A stretch of 64,000 nt of DNA from JBNJGB01 sp051747385. GTDB lineage: Bacteria; Myxococcota_A; UBA9042; PHBI01; JACKFB01. Each line of letters starts with the position of its first letter. Position 1 is the stretch's first letter. Shown here piece by piece: positions 1 to 7,338 of this stretch. The position numbers and the translations under genes were made by a program. The notes under the pieces are model-generated. The model worked only from the letters and a program-made list of their open reading frames with translations, was not told the origin of the DNA and did no database searches. Where the stretch lies: contig JBNJGB010000001.1 in assembly GCA_051747385.1 (NCBI GenBank), positions 62,001 through 126,000 of the forward strand. The letters are read 5' to 3'.

Positions 1-501
1 GCGCCGCTCCACGTTCCGCCGCTTGAACAGGTCGCTCAGGGCCCGGTGGGTGGCGTCGTCCTTCGCGACCACCAGCAGCCCGGAGGTGTCCCGATCCAGG
101 CGGTGCACGATGCCCGGGCGGGTGGCGCCGCCGACGCCGCTCAGGCCGCCCAGGTGGTGCAGCAGCGCGTTCACCAGCGTGCCGTCCGGGTGCCCCGGCG
201 CCGGATGCACGACCATCCCGGCCGGCTTGTCCACCACGGCGAGCCAGCGATCCTCGTGGACCACGGGCAGCGGGATGTCCTGAGCCTCCGCCTCCAGGGC
301 GACCGGCTCCGCGTGGGAGTAGGCCACGACGCTACCCTCGCGGAGCTTCACGCCCGCCTTCGGCGGCCTCTCGCCGTCCAGGGTCACGCGGCCCTCGTCC
401 AGGGCGCGCCCCACCTGGCTCCGGCTCACCCCGTCGAGCCGACCGGCCAGCCAGGCGTCCAATCGCGCCCCGACGTCATCCGGGCCGACGGTCCAGCGCA
501 C
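1..501 (-). CDS. rluD: RluA/RluD-family 23S rRNA pseudouridine synthase, 3' end beyond window
   Basis: This is the N-terminal 167 residues of an enzyme that isomerises uridines to pseudouridine in rRNA. An S4-like RNA-binding region (about residues 10-60, with GARLDAWLAG and VSRSQVGRAL) is followed by the catalytic domain, with DKPAGMVVHPAPGH at 91-104 and the family signature HRLDRDTSG at 133-141; Asp136 is the expected catalytic residue. The GTG start at 501 is preceded by GGGAGG. The gene lies 16 nt downstream of a deoxynucleoside kinase gene on the same strand, so it is probably the last visible gene of that operon. RluD is the most likely family member because of the N-terminal S4 domain, but the exact target uridines cannot be read from the sequence. 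Confidence 0.9.
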   Translation of the reverse strand, partial: MRWTVGPDDVGARLDAWLAGRLDGVSRSQVGRALDEGRVTLDGERPPKAGVKLREGSVVAYSHAEPVALEAEAQDIPLPVVHEDRWLAVVDKPAGMVVHPAPGHPDGTLVNALLHHLGGLSGVGGATRPGIVHRLDRDTSGLLVVAKDDATHRALSDLFKRRNVERR

Positions 502-517
502 GGAGCCTCCCAAGCCG

Positions 518-1198
518 CTAGAACGTCACGTCGCGGAGGTAGTGGGCGCGCCGCACCTCGCGCGTCAGCCCCTCCACCACCTTCTCGGTGTCGCGGAACT
601 CCTCCCAGTCCACCCGGATGACCGGGATCGTGCTGCTGATGTCCACGACGAACTCCTCGTATGCGTCGTACAGGCGCTGGAGGTACTCGAGGGTGATGAT
701 CTTCTCGAACGACCGGCCCCGGCTCTGGATCCGCTCGAAGGTCGTCTCCGGGCTGCAGTGGAGGTAGACGATGGCCGTCGGGCGGCACATGAAGTTCGAC
801 AGGTTCCGGAAGAGGTGGACGTAGGTCTCGTGGTCCCGCGGGTGCATGAGCCCCATGTCCACGAGCACCTTCGCGAAGATGCTGTCCTCGTAGATGGTCC
901 GGTCCTGCACCGCGCCGCGACCGCGCCAGATGATCTCCTGGTGCTGCTGGAAGCGCCGGTTGAGCAGGTAGACCTGCATCGCGAAGCTCCAGCGCCCCGT
1001 GTCGGCGTAGAAGTCCTCCAGGTAGTCGTTGTCGTCGACCGGCTCGTGGTGGACGTCCAGGCCCAGGTGCTCCGCCAGACCCGTGGCCAGCGTCGTCTTG
1101 CCCACGCCGATGAGGCCCGCCATCCCGATGAACGCCTTGCTCAGGACCCGCCTGGGGTCCGGGGTCTGCTCCCGGCCGTGCTCCGGTGCCATCGTCAC
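518..1198 (-). CDS. deoxynucleoside kinase, YaaF/dAK-dCK-like (tandem copy 3)
   Basis: A 226-residue kinase that phosphorylates deoxynucleosides to dNMPs in the salvage pathway (dNK fold). The P-loop GLIGVGKTT is at 28-36, the sugar-binding DRT motif within QDRTIYED is at 99-101, and the arginine-rich lid RIQSRGRSFE is at 156-165. The QDR[ST]IYED motif matches my memory of Bacillus YaaF (dAdo/dCyd kinase) rather than YaaG. The GTG start at 1198 overlaps the TGA of the upstream kinase gene (GTGA), which implies translational coupling; an in-frame ATG six bases later is an alternative. It is the third of three kinase genes in one operon. Base preference (dA, dC, dG or dT) cannot be assigned. 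Confidence 0.9.
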   Translation of the reverse strand: MTMAPEHGREQTPDPRRVLSKAFIGMAGLIGVGKTTLATGLAEHLGLDVHHEPVDDNDYLEDFYADTGRWSFAMQVYLLNRRFQQHQEIIWRGRGAVQDRTIYEDSIFAKVLVDMGLMHPRDHETYVHLFRNLSNFMCRPTAIVYLHCSPETTFERIQSRGRSFEKIITLEYLQRLYDAYEEFVVDISSTIPVIRVDWEEFRDTEKVVEGLTREVRRAHYLRDVTF

Positions 1199-1860
1199 AG
1201 CCTCCGCTCCTCGTCGCCGCGTCGGGGTCGCGCCAGCGCGAACACCCGGTCCAGGATCCCGTCGATGACCTCGTCGGACTCCGGCCCGTCCGAGGCGTAG
1301 TCAAGCTCCGCGTTGTCCAGCCGCAGCAGCGGCGTGTCGTCGTACCGGGCGAAGAAGTCCTGGTACGTCCGGCTCAGCGCGGTCAGGTAGTCGGGATCGA
1401 AGTCCCGCTCGAAGGATCGCCCGCGCTTCTCGATGCGCCCCAGCAGGACGGGCAGGGGCGCGTGCAGGTAGATGAGGACGTCCGGCTTCAGGATCTGCTG
1501 CTCGAGCGACCGGTAGACCCGCTCGTACAGGGCGAGCTCCTCGTCCTCCAGGGTGAGCTGCGCGAAGATCCGATCCTTCAGCAGGTGATAGTCCGCCAGG
1601 GTGTTCGGCCGGAACAGGTCGGCCTGGTGGAGGGCCTGCTGCTGCTTGAAGCGGCTCATGAGGAAGTAGAGCTGCGTCTGGAACGCGAAGCGCTCCTTGT
1701 CCTCGTAGAAGCTGGCCAGGAAGGGGTTCTCCTCCACCACCTCCAGCACGAGCCGGGCGCGCATCCGCTCCGCCAGCCGACGCACCAGGGTCGTCTTCCC
1801 CACTCCGATGGGACCTTCGACGGCGACGTAAAGGGGCCTGTCCACGGTGCGCTCGCTCAC
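1195..1860 (-). CDS. deoxynucleoside kinase, YaaG/dGK-like (tandem copy 2)
   Basis: A 221-residue dNK-family kinase. The P-loop GPIGVGKTT is at 16-24 and the lid RIEKRGRSFE at 142-151. Where the flanking paralogues carry DRT, this one has ADYHLLKDRIFA (DYH at 90-92), the form I recall in Bacillus deoxyguanosine kinase YaaG (ADYHIYKNVIFA). It is therefore probably a purine, likely dGuo, kinase and not a degenerate copy. The GTG start at 1860 overlaps the TGA of the preceding kinase gene (GTGA). I chose it because the frame upstream of it is only antisense to selA and because the protein then begins just before the first beta strand. Confidence 0.9.
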   Translation of the reverse strand: MSERTVDRPLYVAVEGPIGVGKTTLVRRLAERMRARLVLEVVEENPFLASFYEDKERFAFQTQLYFLMSRFKQQQALHQADLFRPNTLADYHLLKDRIFAQLTLEDEELALYERVYRSLEQQILKPDVLIYLHAPLPVLLGRIEKRGRSFERDFDPDYLTALSRTYQDFFARYDDTPLLRLDNAELDYASDGPESDEVIDGILDRVFALARPRRGDEERRL

Positions 1861-2465
1861 AGGAATTGTTGAAGCTGTCGTCGGAACTCCATGCGGTCCA
1901 CGAGGTCCGTCAGGTAGTCCATCTTCTCGCTGTCCCACACCAGCACCGGGCTGGCTTCCCAGCGCCCGACCCAGTCCTCGTAGAGATCGTTGAGCCGCTT
2001 GAGATAGCGCGTGGGGATGCGCTGCTCGCTCGCCCGCCCCCGGGTGCGGATCCTGCGCCGGATCGCCCGCACCGGGCAGCGCAGGTAGATGAGCAGGTCC
2101 GGGCGCCGCAGGGCTGTCCGCATGCTGTCGTACAGTTCCATGTACGTCGCGTAGTCCCGGTCGCTCATGCTCCCGTCGCGGTGGAGGTTCGTGGCGAAGA
2201 TCTCCGCGTCCTCGTAGATGGTGCGATCGAGCACCACCGTGGCCGGGTGATCCGTGAGCGTCAGGTGCAGCCGGAACTTGTGCGTCAGGAAGTACAGCTG
2301 GCTGTGGAAGGCCCACCGGTCCATCTGCTCGTAGAAGTCGTCCAGGTACGGGTTCGCCGTGTACGGCTCGTAGATCGCCTCGAACCCGTACCGGGCCTGC
2401 AGGAAGGCCACCAGCGAGCTCTTCCCGGCTCCGATGTTCCCGGCCACGGCGATGAACTTCTTCAC
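1857..2465 (-). CDS. deoxynucleoside kinase, YaaF/dAK-dCK-like (tandem copy 1, first in operon)
   Basis: A 202-residue dNK-family kinase with P-loop GNIGAGKSS at 10-18, DRTIYED at 80-86 and lid RIRTRGRASE at 138-147. It lacks the N-terminal extension of copy 3. The GTG start at 2465 puts the first beta strand (KKFIAVAG) at the N-terminus and has GGGAGGAG about 6-8 nt upstream; an ATG at 2543 would add 26 residues with no family similarity. It is the promoter-proximal gene of the kinase operon and its P-loop differs from the other two. Like copy 3 it has the DRT form of the sugar-binding motif, so the operon probably covers more than one deoxynucleoside. Confidence 0.88.
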   Translation of the reverse strand: MKKFIAVAGNIGAGKSSLVAFLQARYGFEAIYEPYTANPYLDDFYEQMDRWAFHSQLYFLTHKFRLHLTLTDHPATVVLDRTIYEDAEIFATNLHRDGSMSDRDYATYMELYDSMRTALRRPDLLIYLRCPVRAIRRRIRTRGRASEQRIPTRYLKRLNDLYEDWVGRWEASPVLVWDSEKMDYLTDLVDRMEFRRQLQQFL

Positions 2466-2707
2466 GCGGCGCTCCTCCCGACCCCGGGGACCTTCCCCGA
2501 TCGCCTCCCACGGGACAAGGTTCGACCCTCCCCGCGCCTGCATCCCATCGCGGCGGCGCCCCGCTCCACCGGGGATCGCGGCCCTCGTGGACGCAGACGT
2601 GGTCGTGGTCCTGGTCGACGTCGTGCCCCCACCCGCGCAGCCCCGCCCGGGCGCCCGTCCGATCGCGACCGTCGCGCCCCGGGGTCGCCTGCTGTATCTT
2701 CCCGGCC
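2466..2707. other. divergent intergenic region between kinase operon and selA, with short hexamer-like tract
   Basis: About 240 bases between two divergent genes. I find no plausible gene. Positions about 2588-2625 carry a degenerate GTGGTC/GTGGAC-type tract (GACGTGGTCGTGGTCCTGG) resembling the reverse complement of the hexamer tract near 52350-52400. The selA and kinase-operon promoters must lie here, but I could not pick a convincing -35/-10 pair. Confidence 0.4.
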
Positions 2708-4078
2708 ATGACGGACTCCGCCTTCCGAGCCCTGCCGGGGGTCGACACGCTCCTGGCCGACGCCGCGCTCGAGGACCTCGATCTCGGCCCCGAGGCCCTG
2801 GCCGAGGCCGCCCGCGCCGCCATCGCGGACGCCCGCCGCCGCATCGCCGCCGGGGACACGCCGCCGCCTCGCGACGCCATCGCCCGGGACGCCGCCACGC
2901 GGGCCCGCGCGCTGACCTCGCCGACCCTCCGGCCCGTCGTGAACGCCACGGGCATCGTGGTCCACACGAACCTGGGCCGGGCCCCCCTGGAGGCGGCCGC
3001 AGTCGACGCCGCGTTCGGCGCCTGCAACCTGGAGTACGACCTCGCCCGGGGCCGCCGTGGCTCCCGCCGGGACCACGCCGAGGGCCTCCTCATGGCCCTG
3101 TCCGGCGCCGAGGCCGCCCTGGTCGTGAACAACAACGCCGCCGCCGTGGTGCTGATGCTGGCCTCCCTGGCCTCCGGACGGGAGGTGGTCATCAGCCGCG
3201 GCGAGCTCGTCGAGATCGGCGGCAGCTTCCGGATCCCGGACATCATGAGCACCTCCGGCGCGATCCTGCGCGAGGTGGGCACCACCAACCGGACGTGGAT
3301 CCGCGACTACGAGGCCGCGATCGGCGAGGAGACCGCGGCGATCCTCCGCGTCCACCCGTCGAACTTCGAGGTCACGGGCTTCGCCGGCCGCCCCGACAGC
3401 GCCGCGGTCGCCGACGTCGCCCGGGAGGCCGGCGTCCCGTTCCTCCACGATCTCGGCAGCGGGACCTTCGGCCCCCTCCCCGCGCCGCTCGCCGGGGAGG
3501 GAGACGTCCGCGCGGAGCTCGCCGCAGGAGCCGACGTCGTGTGCTTCAGCGGCGACAAGCTCCTCGGCGGGCCCCAAGCAGGGATCGTGGTGGGCCGCCG
3601 CGACCTCGTCGATCGCATGGCGCGACACCCCCTCGCGCGAGCCTTCCGGGCCGACAAGCTGGCCCTCGCCGCCCTGGAGCACACCCTGCTCGCCTACCGC
3701 GCCGGCCGCCCGGATCGCGTCCCCGTCTCCCGCATGCTGAACGCCCCGCTCTCCGACCTCTCGCGTCGCGCGCGCGCGCTCGCGGACTCCCTGGAGGACG
3801 CCCCGGCCGACGTCGAGGTGGTCCCCTGCGAGGACGCCGTCGGCGGCGGCAGCCACCCCGGGCGCACCCTGGAGGGGCGCGCCGTGGCCCTCCGGCCCCA
3901 TCGGGGATCGCCCACCCGCCTCGCCGAGCGCCTCCGCGCCGGCACCCCACCCGTCGTGGGCGTGCTGCGCGACGGGCGGCTTCACCTCCACGTCCGCACC
4001 GTGGCTCCCGAGCGGGACCGGGACCTCCTCCACACCGTCCTCGCGGCCCTCGATACGGGCGCCCCAGGAGAGGGTTGA
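2708..4078 (+). CDS. selA: L-seryl-tRNA(Sec) selenium transferase
   Basis: SelA converts Ser-tRNA(Sec) to Sec-tRNA(Sec) using selenophosphate and PLP. The 456-residue length is close to the family norm (463 in E. coli). The N-terminal helical region (RPVVNATGIVVHTNLGRAPL near residues 77-96) is followed by the PLP-binding fold; the PLP lysine is Lys284 in CFSGDKLLGGPQAG. Also typical are EIGGSFRIPDIM and the DLGSG motif in FLHDLGSGTFGPL. No selB, selD or tRNA-Sec is visible in this window and no obvious UGA-interrupted gene was seen, so any selenoproteins lie elsewhere. The stop codon overlaps the -35 box of the promoter proposed for the ribosomal operon. The start has no clear Shine-Dalgarno sequence. 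Confidence 0.95.
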   Translation: MTDSAFRALPGVDTLLADAALEDLDLGPEALAEAARAAIADARRRIAAGDTPPPRDAIARDAATRARALTSPTLRPVVNATGIVVHTNLGRAPLEAAAVDAAFGACNLEYDLARGRRGSRRDHAEGLLMALSGAEAALVVNNNAAAVVLMLASLASGREVVISRGELVEIGGSFRIPDIMSTSGAILREVGTTNRTWIRDYEAAIGEETAAILRVHPSNFEVTGFAGRPDSAAVADVAREAGVPFLHDLGSGTFGPLPAPLAGEGDVRAELAAGADVVCFSGDKLLGGPQAGIVVGRRDLVDRMARHPLARAFRADKLALAALEHTLLAYRAGRPDRVPVSRMLNAPLSDLSRRARALADSLEDAPADVEVVPCEDAVGGGSHPGRTLEGRAVALRPHRGSPTRLAERLRAGTPPVVGVLRDGRLHLHVRTVAPERDRDLLHTVLAALDTGAPGEG

Positions 4079-4104
4079 CACCCGGAAGCATGCGTGGCTA
4101 GTTT
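4075..4104 (+). promoter_or_regulatory. putative sigma-70 promoter of the rpsP-trmD-rplS operon
   Basis: TTGACA at 4075-4080, an 18-base spacer, and TAGTTT at 4099-4104. The perfect -35 overlaps the selA stop codon. It lies about 80 bases ahead of the rpsP start, as expected for a ribosomal-protein operon promoter. Confidence 0.55.
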
Positions 4105-4183
4105 ACGCGCCCTCGAACGCCGGCATCGACCGGTCGCCCGGTCCTCGACAGGGCTTCGACGCGCAGAACCCCACGGAGACGTC

Positions 4184-4798
4184 ATGCCAGTCAAGCTCCG
4201 CCTCGCCCGCCACGGGGCGAAGAAGAACCCGTACTACCGCCTCGTCGCGACCGACCAGCGCACCGCGCGCGATGGGCGGTATCTGGAGCACATCGGTAGC
4301 TACGACCCGACCGTGGATCCGCCGGCCGTCCGCCTCGAGCGGGAGCGGATCCAGCTCTGGCTGGACCACGGCGCCCAGCCCAGCGCCACCGTCAAGAAGC
4401 TCCTCAACCGCTACATGGAGGCCGAGGACACGGCCCCCCGCGTTCCGCCGAACAAGCGGAAGGCCGGCAAGCCCGCCGCCAAGGTCGAGGTCCCCGAGGA
4501 GGCCAAGGCCGAGACGCCCTCCGAGGTGAAGGGCGAGGAGCCCCCGCCGGAGGCCCCGGCCGGCGAGCCGGCCACGGCCGAGTCCAAGGCCGAGGCCGAC
4601 GAGAAGCGGGCCGAGGCTGCCGAGGCCGAAAAGCCCGCCGAGGCCGAGAAGAAGGCCGAAGGCGAGGAGAAGGCGGAGGCCGAGAAGCCCGCCGAGGCCG
4701 AAAAGGCCGCTGACGCCGAGAAGCCCGCCGAGGCCGAGAAGAAGGCCGAAGGCGAGGAGAAGGCCGACGCGGAGACCGACAAGCCCACCCAGGGCTGA
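4184..4798 (+). CDS. rpsP: 30S ribosomal protein bS16 with long Ala/Glu/Lys-rich C-terminal extension
   Basis: The first ~80 residues are canonical bS16 (MPVKLRLARHGAKKNPYYRL, then RDGRYLEHIGSYDP and VKKLLNRY). The protein then runs on to 204 residues, whereas bS16 usually has 80-100. The extension begins near residue 90 and becomes a low-complexity tract of AEAEKPAEAEKKAEGEEKA-type repeats that is probably helical and exposed. The ATG at 4184 has GGAG about 6 nt upstream; the frame is open further upstream but that part resembles nothing. It is the first gene of the rpsP-khpA-rimM-trmD-rplS operon. The tail may reflect repeat expansion or add a contact surface on the ribosome; its function is unknown. 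Confidence 0.93.
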   Translation: MPVKLRLARHGAKKNPYYRLVATDQRTARDGRYLEHIGSYDPTVDPPAVRLERERIQLWLDHGAQPSATVKKLLNRYMEAEDTAPRVPPNKRKAGKPAAKVEVPEEAKAETPSEVKGEEPPPEAPAGEPATAESKAEADEKRAEAAEAEKPAEAEKKAEGEEKAEAEKPAEAEKAADAEKPAEAEKKAEGEEKADAETDKPTQG

Positions 4799-4826
4799 GT
4801 CCGGCGCCGGCCGGAAGGACGCCCCG

Positions 4827-5063
4827 ATGGAAACGCTCATCGAGTACATCGCCAAGGGTCTCGTCGACGATCCCGACGAGGTCGACGTGCGCCTCACCGA
4901 GACCGACGACAACGACGTCGAGATCTACGAGCTCACGACGGCTTCGGACGACCTGGGCAAGGTCATCGGCCGCCGAGGCCGGACCGCCCAGGCGATCCGC
5001 GCCGTGGTGGCGGCCGCGTCCGCCCGCACGGGCCGAAAGGCCCACGTGGAGATCGTCGATTAG
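4827..5063 (+). CDS. khpA: KH-domain RNA-binding protein (KhpA/YlqC family)
   Basis: A 78-residue single KH-domain protein between rpsP and rimM, the usual place of this family. The RNA-binding GxxG loop is visible in LGKVIGRRGRTAQAIR (about residues 43-58), followed by a helix and the C-terminal KAHVEIVD strand. KhpA binds RNA, often together with KhpB/Jag, and affects division and translation in other bacteria. GGAAGGA lies 8 nt ahead of the ATG. The protein is strongly acidic in its first half, which is common in the family. The family call is firm; the cellular role here is inferred. Confidence 0.9.
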   Translation: METLIEYIAKGLVDDPDEVDVRLTETDDNDVEIYELTTASDDLGKVIGRRGRTAQAIRAVVAAASARTGRKAHVEIVD

Positions 5064-5067
5064 CTAG

Positions 5068-5628
5068 GTGCGGATCCTCCTTCTCGGCGCCGTGACCAAG
5101 GCGCACGGTCTGCGCGGGCAGGTGCAGATCCTGCCCTTCCACGCCGACTCCCCACGGTGGGAGCCGGGGGAGACCCTCCACCTGGTCCCCGCGGGCCTCG
5201 TGTCCCGGGAGCGATCCCGGCGCGAGGACGTCGTGGAGGTGGACGAGGCCCGCCCCGTCCGCCTGGAGGGCGTCCACCCCGCACCGAAGGATCGCCTGGT
5301 GGCGCGCCTCGAGGGCGTCCGCTTCCGCGACCAGGCGGAGGCCCTCGTGGGGGCCCTCCTGGGGGTCCTGCCCGAGGACCTCGAGGACGACCTGGGCGAC
5401 GGCGAGTACTGGTACTTCGAGGTCCCGGGCTGGGAGGTCGTCGACCTCGCGGGCGAGGCGATCGGGACCATCGTCCGGGCGATCCCGGCCCACACGGATC
5501 TCTTCGAGGTGCGGCCCGTCGGCGGCGGCCCCACCTTCTTCGTCCCCGTCGTCGACCAGGTGGTGAGCTCCATCGACCGGGCCCGGGGCCGGGTCGTCGT
5601 GGACCCCATCGAGGGGTTGATCCCGTGA
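5068..5628 (+). CDS. rimM: 16S rRNA processing protein RimM
   Basis: A 186-residue ribosome maturation factor that assists assembly of the 30S head with uS19. The N-terminal RimM barrel begins ILLLGAVTKAHGLRGQVQI, and the PRC-barrel half contains EYWYFEVPGWEVVD and ends in VVDQVVSSIDRARGRVVVDP. The GTG start at 5068 is four bases after the khpA stop codon. The 3' end overlaps trmD by a GTGA stop-start junction, the usual rimM-trmD order. The middle, between the two barrels, is Arg/Glu-rich and poorly conserved. Confidence 0.93.
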   Translation: MRILLLGAVTKAHGLRGQVQILPFHADSPRWEPGETLHLVPAGLVSRERSRREDVVEVDEARPVRLEGVHPAPKDRLVARLEGVRFRDQAEALVGALLGVLPEDLEDDLGDGEYWYFEVPGWEVVDLAGEAIGTIVRAIPAHTDLFEVRPVGGGPTFFVPVVDQVVSSIDRARGRVVVDPIEGLIP

Positions 5629-6359
5629 GCTATCGCTTCGACGTGATCACGCTCTTCCCGGAGCTGATCTCCGGCTATCTCGAGGGGAGCATCCTCGGCC
5701 GCGCCCGCGAGGCGGGCCACGTGGACGTGGCGTACACGAACCCGCGGGACTTCACGACCGACCGCCACCGCACCGTGGACGACGCGCCGTTCGGCGGCGG
5801 GGCCGGGATGGTGATGAAGCCCGAGCCCCTGGCCCTCGCGATCGGGGACGTCCGCACCCGGCGATCGCCGGAGCGCGTGGTGCTCCTGAGCCCCGCCGGC
5901 CGCCGCCTCACCCAGGACATCGTGGCCGAGTACGCCTCCCTGGATGGCCTGTGCCTGGTGTGCGGGCGCTACGAGGGCATCGACGAGCGCATCGCCGAGC
6001 ACGTGGTGGACGAGGAGCTGTCGATCGGGGACTTCGTCCTCACCGGCGGCGAGCTCGGGGCGCTGGTCATGATCGACGCGATCAGCCGCCTGATCCCGGG
6101 CGTCGTCGGCAACGTGGCCGGCCCCGAGGAGGAGAGCTTTACGGACGCCCCCCTCCTGGAGCACCCTCAGTACACCCGGCCACGAAGCTGGCGCGGCCAC
6201 GACGTGCCGGAGGTGCTCCTGTCCGGCGACCACGGCGCCATCGCGCGCTGGCGACACGAGCAGCGGGTGGCGCGGACACGGGCCAGGCGCCCCGATCTCC
6301 ACGCCCGTCACGGGGCTCGATCCGGAGACGAATCGGACGAGTCTCCAGAAAACCCTTGA
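5625..6359 (+). CDS. trmD: tRNA (guanine-37-N1)-methyltransferase
   Basis: TrmD makes m1G37 in tRNAs and prevents +1 frameshifting. The 244-residue protein starts SYRFDVITLFPELISGYL and has PFGGGAGMVMKPEP and the SPOUT knot region VCGRYEGIDERIAEHVVDEE followed by LSIGDFVLTGGELG, which form the SAM site. The GTG start at 5625 overlaps the rimM TGA (GTGA), so translation is probably coupled. The C-terminal RRPDLHARHG segment matches the usual RRPDL ending of the family. It is followed at 13 bases by a second SPOUT-type methylase gene. Confidence 0.95.
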   Translation: MSYRFDVITLFPELISGYLEGSILGRAREAGHVDVAYTNPRDFTTDRHRTVDDAPFGGGAGMVMKPEPLALAIGDVRTRRSPERVVLLSPAGRRLTQDIVAEYASLDGLCLVCGRYEGIDERIAEHVVDEELSIGDFVLTGGELGALVMIDAISRLIPGVVGNVAGPEEESFTDAPLLEHPQYTRPRSWRGHDVPEVLLSGDHGAIARWRHEQRVARTRARRPDLHARHGARSGDESDESPENP

Positions 6360-6372
6360 TCATTCGGCCTCG

Positions 6373-6939
6373 ATGGATATCTATATCGCCCTCGTTCATC
6401 ACCCGGTGCGAAACCGGCTGGGCGAGGAGGTGACCACCTCGGTCACCAATCTTGACATCCACGACCTGGCGCGCGCCGCCCGGACCTACGGGGTCCGGGG
6501 GACGTTCATCGTCACCCCCATCGAGCCGCAGGGCTCGCTGGTGAGCCGGATCATCGGCCACTGGACCGAGGGGGAGGGCTCGCGCTTCAACCCGATCCGG
6601 GCGCAGGCCTTCGAGGGCCTGCACGTCGCGGCCGACCTCGAGGAGGCCTCCCGGATCGTCGACGCGGAGGTCGGGACCCGCCCGCAGTGGGTGGCCACCG
6701 GCGCCAACCTCGACACGGACATCATCGACTACGCGGCGCTCCGCCGGCGGATCCTGGACGAGGAGGGGCCCCTCCTTCTCCTCTTCGGGACGGGTTGGGG
6801 ACTCATCGACGAGGTCCTCGGCCGCTGCGATCTTCGCCTGCCGGCCGTCCGGGCGCTGCCTGGCCGTGACGGATACAATCACCTCTCTGTGCGCTCCGCC
6901 GCCTCCATCATCCTGGATCGGCTGCTCGGGGCACGCTGA
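6373..6939 (+). CDS. putative SAM-dependent RNA methyltransferase (SPOUT, TM1570-like)
   Basis: A 188-residue protein between trmD and rplS. It begins MDIYIALVHHPVRNRLGEEV and shows TTSVTNLDIHDLARAARTYG, TFIVTPIEPQ and FGTGWGLIDEVL, the pattern I recall for the TM1570-like RNA methyltransferase family (Pfam Methyltrn_RNA_4) that sits beside trmD in Thermotoga and deltaproteobacteria. The C-terminal NHLSVRSAASIILDRLLG fits the trefoil-knot dimer helix. The RNA target is unknown as far as I know. It sits in the middle of the ribosomal operon, 21 bases ahead of rplS. Confidence 0.8.
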   Translation: MDIYIALVHHPVRNRLGEEVTTSVTNLDIHDLARAARTYGVRGTFIVTPIEPQGSLVSRIIGHWTEGEGSRFNPIRAQAFEGLHVAADLEEASRIVDAEVGTRPQWVATGANLDTDIIDYAALRRRILDEEGPLLLLFGTGWGLIDEVLGRCDLRLPAVRALPGRDGYNHLSVRSAASIILDRLLGAR

Positions 6940-6960
6940 GGGCGAACGGGAGACAGACCC

Positions 6961-7332
6961 ATGGGCCGCCTCAACCTGATCGAGAAGATCGAGCGCCTCC
7001 AGATGCGCGAGGACATCCCGGACTTCCGGGCCGGCGACGCCCTGAGCGTCCACGTCCGCATCCGGGAGGGCGAGAAGGAGCGCGTGCAGGTCTTCGAAGG
7101 CACCTGCATCGCCCGCCACGACGACGGGCTGCGGTCGACGTTCACGGTCCGCAAGGTCTCCTACGGCGTCGGCGTCGAGCGGATCTTCCCGCTCCACTCC
7201 CCGCGCCTGATGAAGATCGTGCTCAAGGAGCGCGGCCGGGTCCGCCGGAGCCGGCTGTACTACCTGCGGGACCGCGTCGGCAAGGCCGCCCGCGTCCGGG
7301 CGCTCCGCGACGTCCAGGCCAAGCGCAGGTAG
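6961..7332 (+). CDS. rplS: 50S ribosomal protein bL19
   Basis: A 123-residue large-subunit protein at the 30S-50S interface. Family features include PDFRAGDALSVHVRIREGEKERVQVFEG, with RSTFTVRKVSYGVGVERIFP and the basic end RRSRLYYLRDRVGKAARVRA (each stretch read separately). GGGAGACAGACCC precedes the ATG. It follows the SPOUT methylase gene and is followed by rnhB, the common trmD-rplS-rnhB order. Confidence 0.96.
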   Translation: MGRLNLIEKIERLQMREDIPDFRAGDALSVHVRIREGEKERVQVFEGTCIARHDDGLRSTFTVRKVSYGVGVERIFPLHSPRLMKIVLKERGRVRRSRLYYLRDRVGKAARVRALRDVQAKRR

Positions 7333-7338
7333 CCACGC

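Noticed and set aside
1195..3288. 697-residue kinase fusion on the minus strand
   Set aside because: The region above 1860 is antisense to selA and to the next kinase gene in another frame.
4094..4183. Upstream in-frame extension of rpsP
   Set aside because: Thirty residues unlike any bS16; the standard start MPVKLRLARHG with GGAG is at 4184.
2466..4183. tRNA-Sec gene near selA
   Set aside because: I looked for a long-variable-arm tRNA and a GGTTCGA-type loop and found none.
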